A stretch of DNA of 64,000 nucleotides from JAZDCZ01 sp046757925. GTDB lineage: Bacteria > Gemmatimonadota > Gemmatimonadetes > Gemmatimonadales > GWC2-71-9. Below are positions 10,075-22,682 of the stretch, piece after piece (the first letter of the stretch is position 1; each line of letters opens with the position of its first letter). The DNA is taken from contig JBHHZE010000001.1 in the NCBI GenBank assembly GCA_046757925.1, positions 109,523 through 173,522 of the forward strand, read 5' to 3'. A program made the translations under genes and the position numbers. A model generated the notes under the pieces. It ran no database searches, was not told the DNA's origin, and was given only the letters and a program-made list of their open reading frames with translations.

Positions 10075-11099
10075 CGCCGGTGCGTGTGGCGGTTGCGGGA
10101 GCGGGTAGTTGGGGGCGGAATCACGTGCGCACGCTCGCCTCTCTTGCAGAAGCCGAACTGGCGGTCGTCTGCGATACCAGCGCCGATTGCCGAGCGGCGA
10201 TGCAGCGACAGTATCCTTCGTTGCTGGTGACGGGAGACTTTGACGAGGCTTTGGAATCAGCCGACGCAATCGTGATTGCAACACCGGCAGGTGCTCACGT
10301 CCCGCTAGCACTGCGGGCAATCGAACGGAGAAAGCCCGTACTAGTCGAGAAACCTTTTGCGCTCTCGGTGCGCGATGCCGAATCCATCGCCGAGCTCGCC
10401 GCTCGGAATGACGTTCCGGTCGTCGTCGGTCATCTCCTGCTATTCCATCCGGCAGTCATGAGGATCAAACAGTTGATCGCTTGCGGCGAGTTGGGCGAGA
10501 TCATGTATCTCTACAGCCAACGGGTGAACCTGGGTCAGGTCCGTCCCGACGAAAATGCGTTGTGGAGTTTCGGTCCGCATGATGTTTCAGTGGCACTGGA
10601 GTTGCTGGGTGCGGAACCCGTTCGAGTGCGCGCCCTGGGAAAGAGCTACCTACAGCCCGGCATCGAGGATGTCGTGTTCATGATCATGGAATTCGCGTCC
10701 GGCGCGATGGCGCACGTGCAGATGTCCTGGCTCGACCCTCATAAGGAGAGACGACTCACCGTAGTGGGATCGGAGAAGATGGTCGAGTTCAACGATATGG
10801 AGATTCGTGACAAACTCAAGATCTACGATCGTGGTGTCGACCGCCCGCCCGAATATGGCTCCTATGGTGAGAGTCTGTCTATTCGCGAGGGTGATATAGC
10901 TATCCCCCGCATACCCAATCTCGAACCGCTTGCGGAAGAACTCAGACACTTCGTGGCGGTGGCTCGGGGAGAAGCAATGTCCCGAGTTTCGGCCGGTAGC
11001 GGGGTGTCGGTGGTTCGCGTTCTCGAGGCAGCCTCGCAATCACTTGCAGAAGAAGGCGTGTCGGTGGAACTATCATCTTCAGCGGCGGGACGGACCTGA
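10071..11099 (+). CDS. wbpB: WbpB-like Gfo/Idh/MocA oxidoreductase
   Basis: A 342-aa NAD-dependent sugar oxidoreductase. The N-terminal Rossmann motif is VAVAGAGSWGRNHVRTL and the catalytic lysine lies in VLVEKPFAL. Family member WbpB oxidises UDP-GlcNAcA at C3 to give the keto substrate of the WbpE aminotransferase, which is encoded directly upstream with a 4-base overlap. The stop overlaps the next ATG (TGATG). Sequence alone does not separate WbpB from other Gfo/Idh enzymes; the operon context does. Confidence 0.85.
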   Translation: MTPVRVAVAGAGSWGRNHVRTLASLAEAELAVVCDTSADCRAAMQRQYPSLLVTGDFDEALESADAIVIATPAGAHVPLALRAIERRKPVLVEKPFALSVRDAESIAELAARNDVPVVVGHLLLFHPAVMRIKQLIACGELGEIMYLYSQRVNLGQVRPDENALWSFGPHDVSVALELLGAEPVRVRALGKSYLQPGIEDVVFMIMEFASGAMAHVQMSWLDPHKERRLTVVGSEKMVEFNDMEIRDKLKIYDRGVDRPPEYGSYGESLSIREGDIAIPRIPNLEPLAEELRHFVAVARGEAMSRVSAGSGVSVVRVLEAASQSLAEEGVSVELSSSAAGRT

Positions 11100-12391
11100 T
11101 GGGACCCAGAGGCCAGCTAATTGCCAAGGCCGAAGACAGATCTGCCGTGTTCGGGGTCGTAGGTCTGGGGTATGTGGGTCTTCCGCTGGTGGTGGAACTC
11201 GGCAGTACCGGCTACGATGTCGTTGGATTCGACTTGAATCCGCAGGTGGTAGAAGGTGTGAACGCCGGACGTTCCCATATTCGGGACGTTCCTACCCAAC
11301 GGTTGTCGCAACTCGTGTCATCGGGAAAAGTCGGTGCCACCACCGACATGGATCGCCTCGAAGAGGTCGACGTGATCTGTATTTGTGTCCCCACGCCGCT
11401 TTCGAAGACCAAAGACCCCGACGTCTCGTATGTGATTGCGGCTGCAGAGGCGGTGGCTCGGACGGTGAGACCGGGTCAAGTGATCATTCTGGAGAGCACG
11501 ACTTACCCTGGCACCACACGTGAACTGCTACTGCCCAGTCTCGCCGAGCGCGGACTGGAAGTCGGTAAAGACATTTTCTTGGCTTTCAGCCCGGAGCGCG
11601 TGGATCCGGGCAACCCAACTTGGCATACGCGCAACACTCCGAAGGTCGTCGGAGGCGTGACTGATGCCTGCCGCGATGTGGTGCTTGCCCTATACGAACC
11701 GGTGTTCGATTCGCTGGTACCGGTGTCTTCACCCGAGGCCGCGGAACTGGTGAAGTTGTTGGAGAACACATTCCGCAGCATAAACATCGGCTTGGCAAAC
11801 GAGATGGCCATAGTATGTGACAAGCTCGGTGTGGACGTTTGGGAAGTGATCGATGCCGCTGCCACCAAGCCGTTTGGGTTCATGAAGTTCACACCGGGAC
11901 CTGGGTTGGGTGGACATTGTATACCGATCGATCCGCACTATCTCGCGTGGAAGATGCGGGGTCTCAACTACAAGACTCGCTTCATCGACGTGGCGGGTGA
12001 AGTCAACTCGGAGATGCCCGCGTTCTGGGTCAAGCAAGTGGCCGAACTGCTGAACGAAGATTCCAAAGCCGTTCGCGGTGCCCGCGTTTTGGTGCTCGGG
12101 CTCAGTTACAAGCCAGATGTCGACGACGTTCGCGAGAGTCCCTCGATTGATATTATCCGCTTACTGCATCAGCAGGGTGCTGATGTGGTGTACCACGATC
12201 CATACGTTCAGGACTCGGAGGATAGCGGGATGTCGCTCCAGTCGGTTGATCTGACGAAAGAGGAAATCGCGAAGGCGGATTGCGTGGTGATCGCGACTGA
12301 TCACTCGTGTCTGGACTACGATTTGATCGCTACGGAATCGCGTCAGGTCGTAGACACGCGCAATGCGCTCAACCGTAAGAGGCGAAAGTGA
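11099..12391 (+). CDS. wbpA: UDP-N-acetylglucosamine 6-dehydrogenase (WbpA type)
   Basis: A 430-aa member of the UDP-glucose/GDP-mannose dehydrogenase family that oxidises UDP-GlcNAc twice to UDP-GlcNAcA, feeding WbpB. The N-terminal NAD motif is VVGLGYVGLPL (about 20-30) and the catalytic cysteine is Cys274 in GGHCIPIDPHYLAWK, the form typical of the UDP-HexNAc dehydrogenases rather than UDP-glucose dehydrogenase. The C-terminal UDP-binding domain includes VLVLGLSYKPDVDDVRESPS. It directly follows wbpB and overlaps ugd by four bases. Confidence 0.92.
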   Translation: MGPRGQLIAKAEDRSAVFGVVGLGYVGLPLVVELGSTGYDVVGFDLNPQVVEGVNAGRSHIRDVPTQRLSQLVSSGKVGATTDMDRLEEVDVICICVPTPLSKTKDPDVSYVIAAAEAVARTVRPGQVIILESTTYPGTTRELLLPSLAERGLEVGKDIFLAFSPERVDPGNPTWHTRNTPKVVGGVTDACRDVVLALYEPVFDSLVPVSSPEAAELVKLLENTFRSINIGLANEMAIVCDKLGVDVWEVIDAAATKPFGFMKFTPGPGLGGHCIPIDPHYLAWKMRGLNYKTRFIDVAGEVNSEMPAFWVKQVAELLNEDSKAVRGARVLVLGLSYKPDVDDVRESPSIDIIRLLHQQGADVVYHDPYVQDSEDSGMSLQSVDLTKEEIAKADCVVIATDHSCLDYDLIATESRQVVDTRNALNRKRRK

Positions 12392-13698
12392 GAGTAGCTG
12401 TTGTAGGAACCGGGTATGTGGGCCTCGTTGTCGGCGCGTGCCTTGCCGAGGCCGGGAACGACGTGATTTGCGCCGACGTGGACGAGGAGAAAATAAGTCG
12501 TCTGCAAGAGAACGACATTCCGATCTACGAGCCGGGATTGGAGGCGTTGGTCGTCAAGAACCAGGCTGCGGGACGGCTCCAATTCACCACCGATGTGGGA
12601 GGAGCGGTCGAAGCGTCGGTGGTGGTGGCTATCGCCGTCGGAACGCCGCCGGACGAGGATGGGTCGGCAGATCTCAAACATGTGTTGGACGTCGCGGCCA
12701 CTATCGGCGACCACATGAACGACACCAAGATCGTGATTACCAAGAGCACCGTTCCCGTCGGTACCGCAGCCAAGGTAAGAGCGGTGATCGCCGAACGGAC
12801 TTCTCGCGAGTTCCACGTATGCTCCAACCCAGAGTTCCTGAAGGAGGGCGCTGCCGTAGACGACTTCATGAAGCCCAACAGGGTGATAGTCGGGGTGGAT
12901 TCAGACGAAGCGGCAAGTGTCCTGGGTGAGCTATACGAGCCGTTTGTGCGCACAGGGAATCCCATCCTCTTCATGGATCCGACCTCGGCCGAGCTGGCCA
13001 AGTACGCCGCCAACGCCATGCTGGCCACGCGCATTTCGTTCATGAACCAGATCGCTTCGTTATGTGAGGAAGTGGGCGCGGATGTGAACCTGATACGAAA
13101 GGGTATGGGCACCGACCCGCGGATCGGCCGCCATTTTCTCTTCCCCGGCCCGGGATACGGAGGGTCGTGTTTCCCCAAGGACGTGAAAGCGCTCGTCAAG
13201 ACGGGCGACGAGCACGGAATCTCTTTGGACATCCTAAAGGCGGTCGAGGATGTCAACCAACGACAGAAGCTGTGGCTCTTCAATAAAGTGAGTGACGCCC
13301 TCGGGCGTGACATCGTGAACTCGACGGTTGCCGTTTGGGGCCTCGCGTTCAAGGCCGAGACGGACGACATACGGGAGAGCCCGGCGATCGAACTCATCGA
13401 GAGTCTGTTGAGCGCCGGTGCCAAAGTCCGGGCTCACGATCCCAAGGCAAACGGAACGGCAAGAACGGTTTTCGGCGATCGCATCGAATACTTGCCGCGA
13501 GCTTACGATGCATTGAACGGCGCAGATGCGCTCGCCATAGTCACAGAGTGGATGGCGTTCCGCAATCCCGATTTCGCGCGCGTCAAAGAACTGCTGAATC
13601 GACCCATCGTGGTTGATGCCCGCAATCTCTACAACCCCGCCAGAATGAAAGAACTGGGGTTCACATACTTGAGTATTGGGAGGGCAGGCACGGTATGA
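12388..13698 (+). CDS. ugd: UDP-glucose 6-dehydrogenase
   Basis: A 436-aa enzyme converting UDP-glucose to UDP-glucuronate with two NAD. It starts MRVAVVGTGYVGLVVGACLAEAG, has NPEFLKEG, and the catalytic Cys261 in GPGYGGSCFPKDVKAL, the Ugd-type active site. The C-terminal domain has VWGLAFKAETDDIRESPA. GTG 12388 overlaps the preceding stop (GTGA). The product is the common precursor for the next two genes, UDP-xylose synthase and UDP-glucuronate 4-epimerase. Confidence 0.95.
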   Translation: MRVAVVGTGYVGLVVGACLAEAGNDVICADVDEEKISRLQENDIPIYEPGLEALVVKNQAAGRLQFTTDVGGAVEASVVVAIAVGTPPDEDGSADLKHVLDVAATIGDHMNDTKIVITKSTVPVGTAAKVRAVIAERTSREFHVCSNPEFLKEGAAVDDFMKPNRVIVGVDSDEAASVLGELYEPFVRTGNPILFMDPTSAELAKYAANAMLATRISFMNQIASLCEEVGADVNLIRKGMGTDPRIGRHFLFPGPGYGGSCFPKDVKALVKTGDEHGISLDILKAVEDVNQRQKLWLFNKVSDALGRDIVNSTVAVWGLAFKAETDDIRESPAIELIESLLSAGAKVRAHDPKANGTARTVFGDRIEYLPRAYDALNGADALAIVTEWMAFRNPDFARVKELLNRPIVVDARNLYNPARMKELGFTYLSIGRAGTV

Positions 13699-14627
13699 GG
13701 GTGCTGGTGACGGGTGCTGCGGGGTTCCTGGGGTCGCATCTGTGCGATAGGCTGTTGGCGGACGGGCACACCGTGATCGGAATGGACAGCATGCTCACGG
13801 GTTCACCTGATAACCTGGCACATCTGGAACGTGTGCCGGCCTTCACACTCGTCAGACAGGACGTCAGCAGCTTTATCTCCATCGGGGGGCCTATCGATGC
13901 CGTGTTCCATTTCGCCTCGCCGGCCAGCCCGGTGGACTACCTGAAGATGCCCATCCAAACCCTCAAGGTCGGATCGCTGGGCACCCACAACGCACTGGGG
14001 TTGGCCAAGGCGAAGAGTGCTCGCTTTATCCTCGCCAGTACTTCAGAGACGTACGGCGATCCGCAGGTGCACCCGCAGCCGGAGTCTTACTGGGGGCATG
14101 TGAATCCGGTTGGACCCCGCGGTGTCTACGACGAGGCCAAACGTTTCGCCGAGGCGATGACCATGGCCTACCACCGCTACCACGGCATCGATACGCGGAT
14201 CGTCCGAATATTCAACACCTACGGTCCCCGCATGCGGCCCAATGACGGCCGGGTGGTGTCCAACTTCATAGTGCAGGCTCTGCGCGGTGAGCCGCTCACG
14301 GTGTATGGAGATGGCTCGCAGACTCGCTCGTTTTGTTATGTGGACGACGAGATCGAGGGCATCCTGCGGTTGTTCGAGCACGGTGGACACGAACCTACCA
14401 ACATCGGCAATCCCAGTGAGTTTACGGTGCGGCAGCTAGCTGATATTGTCATTGCCCTCACGAAATCCCGCTCCCAGATCGAATTCAAGCCGCTTCCTAC
14501 TGATGATCCGAAGGTCCGCTGCCCGGATATCTCGCGGGCGAAGGCGGAACTCGATTGGGAACCCAGAATCTCTCTGGAACAGGGCCTCGATCTAACGATT
14601 CCGTATTTCCGTGAGAAGGTCGGATGA
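13695..14627 (+). CDS. uxs: UDP-glucuronate decarboxylase (UDP-xylose synthase)
   Basis: An extended SDR enzyme, 310 aa, that decarboxylates UDP-glucuronate to UDP-xylose. It shows VTGAAGFLGSHLCDRLL, then the very specific UXS block ASPASPVDYLKMPIQTLKVG ... GTHNALGLAKAKSARFILASTSETYGDP, and the catalytic YDEAKR (Tyr145, Lys149) with HPQPESYWGHVNPVGPR before it. ATG 13695 overlaps the ugd stop (ATGA), which puts the enzyme directly after its substrate producer. Confidence 0.93.
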   Translation: MRVLVTGAAGFLGSHLCDRLLADGHTVIGMDSMLTGSPDNLAHLERVPAFTLVRQDVSSFISIGGPIDAVFHFASPASPVDYLKMPIQTLKVGSLGTHNALGLAKAKSARFILASTSETYGDPQVHPQPESYWGHVNPVGPRGVYDEAKRFAEAMTMAYHRYHGIDTRIVRIFNTYGPRMRPNDGRVVSNFIVQALRGEPLTVYGDGSQTRSFCYVDDEIEGILRLFEHGGHEPTNIGNPSEFTVRQLADIVIALTKSRSQIEFKPLPTDDPKVRCPDISRAKAELDWEPRISLEQGLDLTIPYFREKVG

Positions 14628-15607
14628 GCGAGCGAGTGTTCGTCACCGGCGCCGCCGGTTTCATAGGTGGGCATACTTGTGCTGCGCTCCTGCGCTCTGG
14701 GCTCGACGTGGTTGGCGTGGACAACTTCGATCTGTTCTACGACCGTCGCATCAAGGAACGGACGATTCAGGAACTGAGTCTGAATCCTGCGTTCACTTTT
14801 CACGAAGCGGATATCCGCGATGGGGCGGCGATGCGAGGGTTCACGGTGGGAGCGGATGTAGTCATCCACCTGGCGGCCAGGGCAGGTGTGCGGCCGAGCA
14901 TTGCGGACCCGGCTCTCTACACGTCGGTCAATGTGGACGGAACGGTGCAACTACTCGAGGCCTGCGTGGGGAACGGGGTTGCGAGATTTGTGTTCGGGTC
15001 GTCCTCGTCGGTGTACGGCGACGATACGCCCGTGCCGTTTGTGGAGACGGTGCCCGCAATGTGTCCGATATCGCCCTATGCGGCCACCAAGAGGGCTGCC
15101 GAACTCATATGTGATGTGTACAGGCGATTGTACGATGTGAGGGTAGCTTCACTGCGCCTGTTTACCGTGTACGGTCCTCGTCAGAGGCCGGATCTGGCGA
15201 TCCACCGCTTCACGAAGCTGCTTGCTCTGGGCAGCCCGATCCAGCGTTATGGCGACGGCTCCAGCGAGCGTGACTACACGCACATAGACGACATCCTCAA
15301 GGGCATTCTGGCGGCCGTGGAATGGACTCGTGCGGGCGGGTCCGAGTATGAGATATTCAACCTGGGCGAGTCCTGCACCGTGTGGTTGGATTACCTGATA
15401 GAGTTGATCGCCGGGGCCCTGGGCACGACTCCCGAAATCGAGTCGTTGCCACCGCAAGCGGGAGACGTGCGACGAACGTTCGCCGACATATCGAAGGCCC
15501 GCAAAGTTCTCGGTTACGATCCGAGTGTTACTATTGAAGACGGTATTCTAGATTTTGTCGACTGGTTCAGGACGGCTAATGAAGATAAGTCCACATCGCT
15601 TGCTTGA
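14624..15607 (+). CDS. NAD-dependent epimerase, probably UDP-glucuronate 4-epimerase
   Basis: An extended SDR enzyme, 327 aa, with VTGAAGFIGGHTC at the N-terminus and catalytic Tyr152 and Lys156 in SPYAATKRAAE. The VIHLAARAGVRPSI segment, with the AGVRPS string, is typical of UDP-glucuronate 4-epimerases, which make UDP-galacturonate. Placement after ugd and uxs (ATGA overlap) agrees, since all three draw on UDP-glucuronate. Substrate choice within the family is not certain. Confidence 0.83.
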   Translation: MSERVFVTGAAGFIGGHTCAALLRSGLDVVGVDNFDLFYDRRIKERTIQELSLNPAFTFHEADIRDGAAMRGFTVGADVVIHLAARAGVRPSIADPALYTSVNVDGTVQLLEACVGNGVARFVFGSSSSVYGDDTPVPFVETVPAMCPISPYAATKRAAELICDVYRRLYDVRVASLRLFTVYGPRQRPDLAIHRFTKLLALGSPIQRYGDGSSERDYTHIDDILKGILAAVEWTRAGGSEYEIFNLGESCTVWLDYLIELIAGALGTTPEIESLPPQAGDVRRTFADISKARKVLGYDPSVTIEDGILDFVDWFRTANEDKSTSLA

Positions 15608-16289
15608 TCGGGCCAAAGAACGGTTCCAGCTCGCGGACTACTTCGGTTGCATCCACCTGTTAGAGGACCTGATCGAGGGTGGTCGGGCGTTCGCCGATGC
15701 ACACCATCTGCTGGGCCTGGCATTTCAGATGGTCGGTCGGCCGGAGCGCGCGCTCGAGTCGATCGACCGCGCCTTGCAACTCAACCCCAGATACGTCGAG
15801 GCGCATATCCATCGTGGCATAGTGTTGAGTGAGTTGGGTAGGCCAGCCGAGGCGGAGGAGGCGTTCGCTACCGCACGGGAGCATGGCGGTGGGGATAGGG
15901 GAGGCGTGCCCTCCCATCACGCGTCGCAGCTCGCCAACCTCCATGCGTCCCTGGGAGAGGCTTATGTGGAGGCGGGTGCCCTGAACCAGGCGATCGACCA
16001 ATACGAGGCGGCTCTGCGATTCGGACCCGAGTTCCACGATCTGCGGTATCGACTTGGGAGGCTGTTGTTGGATGCCGGCCGTTCGCTCGAAGCCCGCGAG
16101 CAACTCCAACAGGTTGTCAACGCCCGGCCGGGCTCGCCCGACGTCAAGTCGACATTCGGGTTGGCATGCTATGTGGCGGGCGATGCCGCGACCGCGCGGC
16201 AGGTGTGGGAAGACATGTTGGAGCTGAACGCGGACGATTCGAGGGCAATTACTTATCTTGCAATGCTGGATCGTGGGGCGGAAACCTAG
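15579..16289 (+). CDS. TPR-repeat protein
   Basis: A soluble tetratricopeptide-repeat protein of 236 aa. At least five TPR-like helical pairs can be read, for example AHHLLGLAFQMVGRPERALESIDRALQLNP, ASLGEAYVEAGALNQAIDQYEAALRF and RLGRLLLDAGRSLEAREQL. No signal peptide or catalytic motif is visible. It is probably a scaffold, but the partner cannot be named. ATG 15579 (MKISPHRLL) overlaps the epimerase gene by 29 bases; a TTG at 15600 is an alternative. It leads a small run of TPR and lipoprotein genes ending in bamD. Confidence 0.8.
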   Translation: MKISPHRLLDRAKERFQLADYFGCIHLLEDLIEGGRAFADAHHLLGLAFQMVGRPERALESIDRALQLNPRYVEAHIHRGIVLSELGRPAEAEEAFATAREHGGGDRGGVPSHHASQLANLHASLGEAYVEAGALNQAIDQYEAALRFGPEFHDLRYRLGRLLLDAGRSLEAREQLQQVVNARPGSPDVKSTFGLACYVAGDAATARQVWEDMLELNADDSRAITYLAMLDRGAET

Positions 16290-17199
16290 TTTGATCGTCC
16301 GCTTGGGGACCGTTGCCGTGGGGGTTTCGCTGGTCGGTTGTGTCGGCTCTGCGGCTCAGCACGAGATTCTGGGCGACCGGGCGTACGCCGAGGACAGGTT
16401 TGGGGACGCCCTCGTGGAGTACCGGTTGGCCTTGGTCCAGCGCAGTGATCCCGAGTTACATGCCAAGACTGCGGCCGCGGCTGTGCACACCGGTGAGTTG
16501 ATGAGTGCTGTGGAGCAATACGTGGCTCTGGCCGGGTCCGCCAACGATGTGGCCGTGGCCGATGGCGCGGACGGACTCGAACGAGTGGCGAGAGCTGCTC
16601 TGGCTATTGGAGACCGCGATGCGCTGGCGGCAGCTCTGGATGGGCTGCGGGGGCTGGCTCCGAAACGCGCGTTGGGATCGTTTGCACGAGAGGTCGCGAG
16701 CCAAGTTGCAGATGAGCCGGCGTCGGAGGAGGTGTTGTCCGTATTGGAATATGCTGCGGCCGCTGCGCCGGATGCCAGGCTCCAGGACTCGTTGGTATAC
16801 AAGTACTCGTTGGTGCTCGAGGAACTGGGTCGTTGCGAAGAGGCGGTCCCGGTACTGGAGAGTCTGCTGCGGCGGGGGCGCGAGCCAGCTGTGTTGGACA
16901 GCGCGCACCAGCACCTCGGCTTCTGTAGTCTGACGTTGGGTAACGAGTCGTTGGACGAGGGACTGCCGCTATCCGCCGAGGCCTGGTTTCAGCGTGCTGT
17001 CGCGGGAGCAGCCAACACGACATACGGGCGTGCCGCATATCTCGGACTGGGTGACGTGTTGCTTGCCAGGGGCGACTTCCCCGGGGCGGCAGCGGCCTAC
17101 GAGAGTGCGCTCGTCGGAGGAGAGATCGACGATTCGATCTCGGTGGCGGCTGCGGCGCGCCTCTCCATAGTTCAAAGGGCGGGAACGGGGATTCCGTGA
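16273..17199 (+). CDS. TPR-containing lipoprotein
   Basis: A predicted lipoprotein of about 308 aa. A short basic N-region and hydrophobic stretch (LIVRLGTVAVGVSLVGC) end in a lipobox LVGC, followed by Ala/Leu-rich helical repeats that read as degenerate TPRs (for example AYLGLGDVLLARGDFPGAAAAYESAL). It may belong to an outer-membrane assembly or envelope scaffold, as bamD follows, but no function can be stated. The start is uncertain: TTG 16258, GTG 16273 and TTG 16291 are in frame; 16273 gives a good signal peptide, and 16291 lies just after the upstream stop. Confidence 0.72.
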   Translation: MGRKPSLIVRLGTVAVGVSLVGCVGSAAQHEILGDRAYAEDRFGDALVEYRLALVQRSDPELHAKTAAAAVHTGELMSAVEQYVALAGSANDVAVADGADGLERVARAALAIGDRDALAAALDGLRGLAPKRALGSFAREVASQVADEPASEEVLSVLEYAAAAAPDARLQDSLVYKYSLVLEELGRCEEAVPVLESLLRRGREPAVLDSAHQHLGFCSLTLGNESLDEGLPLSAEAWFQRAVAGAANTTYGRAAYLGLGDVLLARGDFPGAAAAYESALVGGEIDDSISVAAAARLSIVQRAGTGIP

Positions 17200-17285
17200 T
17201 GGTGTTACATCGACGTGGCTCGACCGCGCTTTTGTCTCGAGGAAACTTTGAAATCCGGGAGTTGATCAATTGTGGAGCTTAGTCT

Positions 17286-18089
17286 GTGAGGGCTTGTAGT
17301 GGGCCGCAACTCCATCATTTTGCAACTCCGCCGTCTCCCCTAGCAAAGCCATCGTCGCTGTTGGTGCTGACACTGACGCTCGGGTTTCTGGCGTGTTCAC
17401 GCGGCCTGAACCTGTCACAGTATCCAACGCCCGAGGCGCTGATGGATGCGTCGATTCAGAAGTTCAACGAGGGGAAATGTGGGGCGGCGGAAACAGGATT
17501 TGAGCGTCTTACGTTCGAACTGCCGTCACGCGACCCCCGACAGGCGATCGCGCGCTTCTACCTTGCGGAGTGCAGCTTCAAGCGGAAGCTCTATCTGCAG
17601 GCGACTCGCGACTATCGCAGAGTGTCCAACGAGTATCCTTCAGATACCTTGGCGCCTCTGTCCCTGTTGAGGACGGGAGAGGCGTACAGCAAGCTCTGGA
17701 GGCGAGTGGAACTGGATGCGACGTACGGATTGAGTGCCCTCACGGTCTATCAAGAGCTGCTCAGGCGGTATCCGTCGAGTCCGCAAGCGACCCAAGCACG
17801 GGAACGGATTACGGTACTGAATGAGAAGTTTGCCCACAAGGAATACCGCACTGGGATCTTCTACATGCGTCTCAAGGCATACGACTCGGCAATCCTCTCC
17901 TTCAAGACTGTCGTAGCCGACTACCCTCAGTCCACGTACGCCGCCGAGGCTCTTCTCAAGCTGGTTGAGGCGTTCGACAGAATCGGTTACCAGGAAGACA
18001 AGAAGGACATGTGTGTGCAGTTGGAACGCTTCTATCCGGAGGCGCTCAAGCGTGCTTCAGCCTGTCCCGGACAGAACGCGGTCCCGTAG
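17286..18089 (+). CDS. bamD: Outer membrane assembly lipoprotein BamD
   Basis: A 267-aa TPR lipoprotein of the BAM complex, which inserts beta-barrel proteins into the outer membrane. A signal sequence ends in the lipobox FLAC (about residue 37), then the BamD-like stretch with YNEAxxK-type TPRs: ASIQKFNEGKCGAAETGFERL, AECSFKRKLYLQATRDYRRVSNEYPSD, AVYQELLRRYPSS-like and AILSFKTVVADYPQSTYAAEALLKLVEAF. The order and length match BamD/ComL. GTG 17286 is used; 86 bases separate it from the preceding gene. It overlaps or abuts nadD. Confidence 0.87.
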   Translation: MRACSGPQLHHFATPPSPLAKPSSLLVLTLTLGFLACSRGLNLSQYPTPEALMDASIQKFNEGKCGAAETGFERLTFELPSRDPRQAIARFYLAECSFKRKLYLQATRDYRRVSNEYPSDTLAPLSLLRTGEAYSKLWRRVELDATYGLSALTVYQELLRRYPSSPQATQARERITVLNEKFAHKEYRTGIFYMRLKAYDSAILSFKTVVADYPQSTYAAEALLKLVEAFDRIGYQEDKKDMCVQLERFYPEALKRASACPGQNAVP

Positions 18090-18671
18090 GCGAGTTTTGC
18101 AGATCGGTGTCTTCGGTGGATCGTTCGATCCTCCACACATAGCACATATCGCCGTGGCGGCGGCGGCAGCGGATGTTCTCGCCCTCGACCGAGTGCACTT
18201 CATTCCCACGTTTGAGCAGCCATTCAAGCCTGGCAAGCACGTGGGCTCGGCGCGAGCACGGCTCGATATGGTACGCGTGGCCGTGCAATGCGATCCTCGA
18301 TTCGTGGCGGATGGTAGGGAAGTCGAGCGGGGAGGCACATCCTATACGGTTGACACTCTCAGAAGTTTGCGACGCGATTTTCCAGGAGATGAGCTATCTT
18401 TACTGACTGGGGCGGATACAGTGCGCGATCTAGTACAGTGGCGAGGGGCGGAGGAACTGCCGCGGCTGGCGAGAATAGTGGTGCTCTCGCGGCCCGGTGC
18501 GGAAGCTTTGCGCACCGAGGTGCCGGTGAGCTACGTGGAAGTACCCAAGATCGATGTCTCTGCGACGCGGATACGTGAACTCATCAGCAACGCCGAACCG
18601 TTTCGGGAACTCGTACCGGAGGCGGTCGCCGACTATATCGAATTACACGGTCTTTACCGTTTAGGGAACTA

Positions 18672-18672
<1 letters not shown>
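18052..18672 (+). CDS. nadD: Nicotinate-nucleotide adenylyltransferase
   Basis: This enzyme transfers AMP from ATP to nicotinate mononucleotide, the penultimate step of NAD synthesis. Motifs are GVFGGSFDPPHIAHI and the C-terminal VSATRIREL (the ISSTxxR motif). The usual HxGH is HIAH here, with Ala replacing Gly. The start is uncertain: GTG 18052 has GGAGG nine bases upstream but overlaps bamD by 38 bases; TTG 18097 starts just before the first conserved residues (LQIGVFGG) and gives 191 aa. The stop overlaps the secA ATG (TAATG). Confidence 0.9.
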
Positions 18673-21920
<3,248 letters not shown>

Positions 21921-21924
21921 TCGG

Positions 21925-21972
21925 ACCGTAGGCTAACGGTACAGCATGCGCTGATTCGCTTATGCTATTTTC
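21925..21972 (+). terminator. Possible terminator after secA
   Basis: Two small inverted repeats lie between secA and radC: ACCGT/ACGGT (21925-21940) and AGCAT/ATGCT (21943-21966), the second followed by ATTTT. Stems are only five pairs long and the T-run is short, so termination would be partial at best. Confidence 0.35.
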
Positions 21973-21995
21973 CCAGGAGCACGCATCTTGGGGAA

Positions 21996-22682
21996 ATGGA
22001 CGCTCTACGACTTTCCGAGACCCGGGTCGCCGATCGACCGCGCGAGCGGCTGTTCACCCTCGGCGTGTCGTCGTTGACTGCCACCGAGCTCCTGGCCATT
22101 GTGATAAGCACAGGGACCGCGCGGCATGACGCCATTGGGGTGGCCGGGGGACTGCTGCAACTGGGCAGGGGATCGTTGCGTGAACTCGCCGGCCGGCCGC
22201 CGGGAGAACTGGCTAGTGTTTCCGGTGTAGGTAGAGCAAAGGCCGCGCGCGTGGCTGCCGCCCTGGAGTTGGCTCAGCGAATGCTGGGCGAGGGTCGCGA
22301 GGAGCCGTTTGCCGTGGGTAGCCCGGCGGACGTCCACCGCTGGTGCGGGTCGCGTATGCGCGATTTGGCTGTAGAGGAGTTTCATCTGCTGGCTCTAGAT
22401 ACTCAGAACAGAATCCGGCGTGACCTACTAATCACGCGCGGTATTCTCGACAGCTCTTTGGTTCACCCGCGAGAGGTGTTCAGGGCTGCCATCGCAGAGG
22501 CGGCGGCCGGGATCATCGTGGTCCACAATCACCCGAGCGGTAACCCCACGCCTTCGGCGGACGACCGTGCGGTCACCAGCCAACTGAGTGAAGCCGGGAA
22601 GTTGCTCGACATCCCGCTTTACGATCACGTTGTGGTGGGCGGCGATCGATACTTCAGCTTTGCGGAGGCAGGCCTCCTGTGA
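21996..22682 (+). CDS. radC: RadC family JAB domain protein
   Basis: A 228-aa protein with an N-terminal helix-hairpin-helix-like part (LASVSGVGRAKAARVAAALELA, about 72-93) and a C-terminal JAMM/MPN+ metalloprotease-type domain with VHNHPSGNPTPSADD, the metal-binding set His-x-His ... Asp. The family was named for DNA repair, but a direct repair role was not upheld in E. coli, so its job is unknown. ATG 21996 is preceded by GGGGAA. The rel/spoT gene overlaps its stop by four bases. Confidence 0.92.
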   Translation: MDALRLSETRVADRPRERLFTLGVSSLTATELLAIVISTGTARHDAIGVAGGLLQLGRGSLRELAGRPPGELASVSGVGRAKAARVAAALELAQRMLGEGREEPFAVGSPADVHRWCGSRMRDLAVEEFHLLALDTQNRIRRDLLITRGILDSSLVHPREVFRAAIAEAAAGIIVVHNHPSGNPTPSADDRAVTSQLSEAGKLLDIPLYDHVVVGGDRYFSFAEAGLL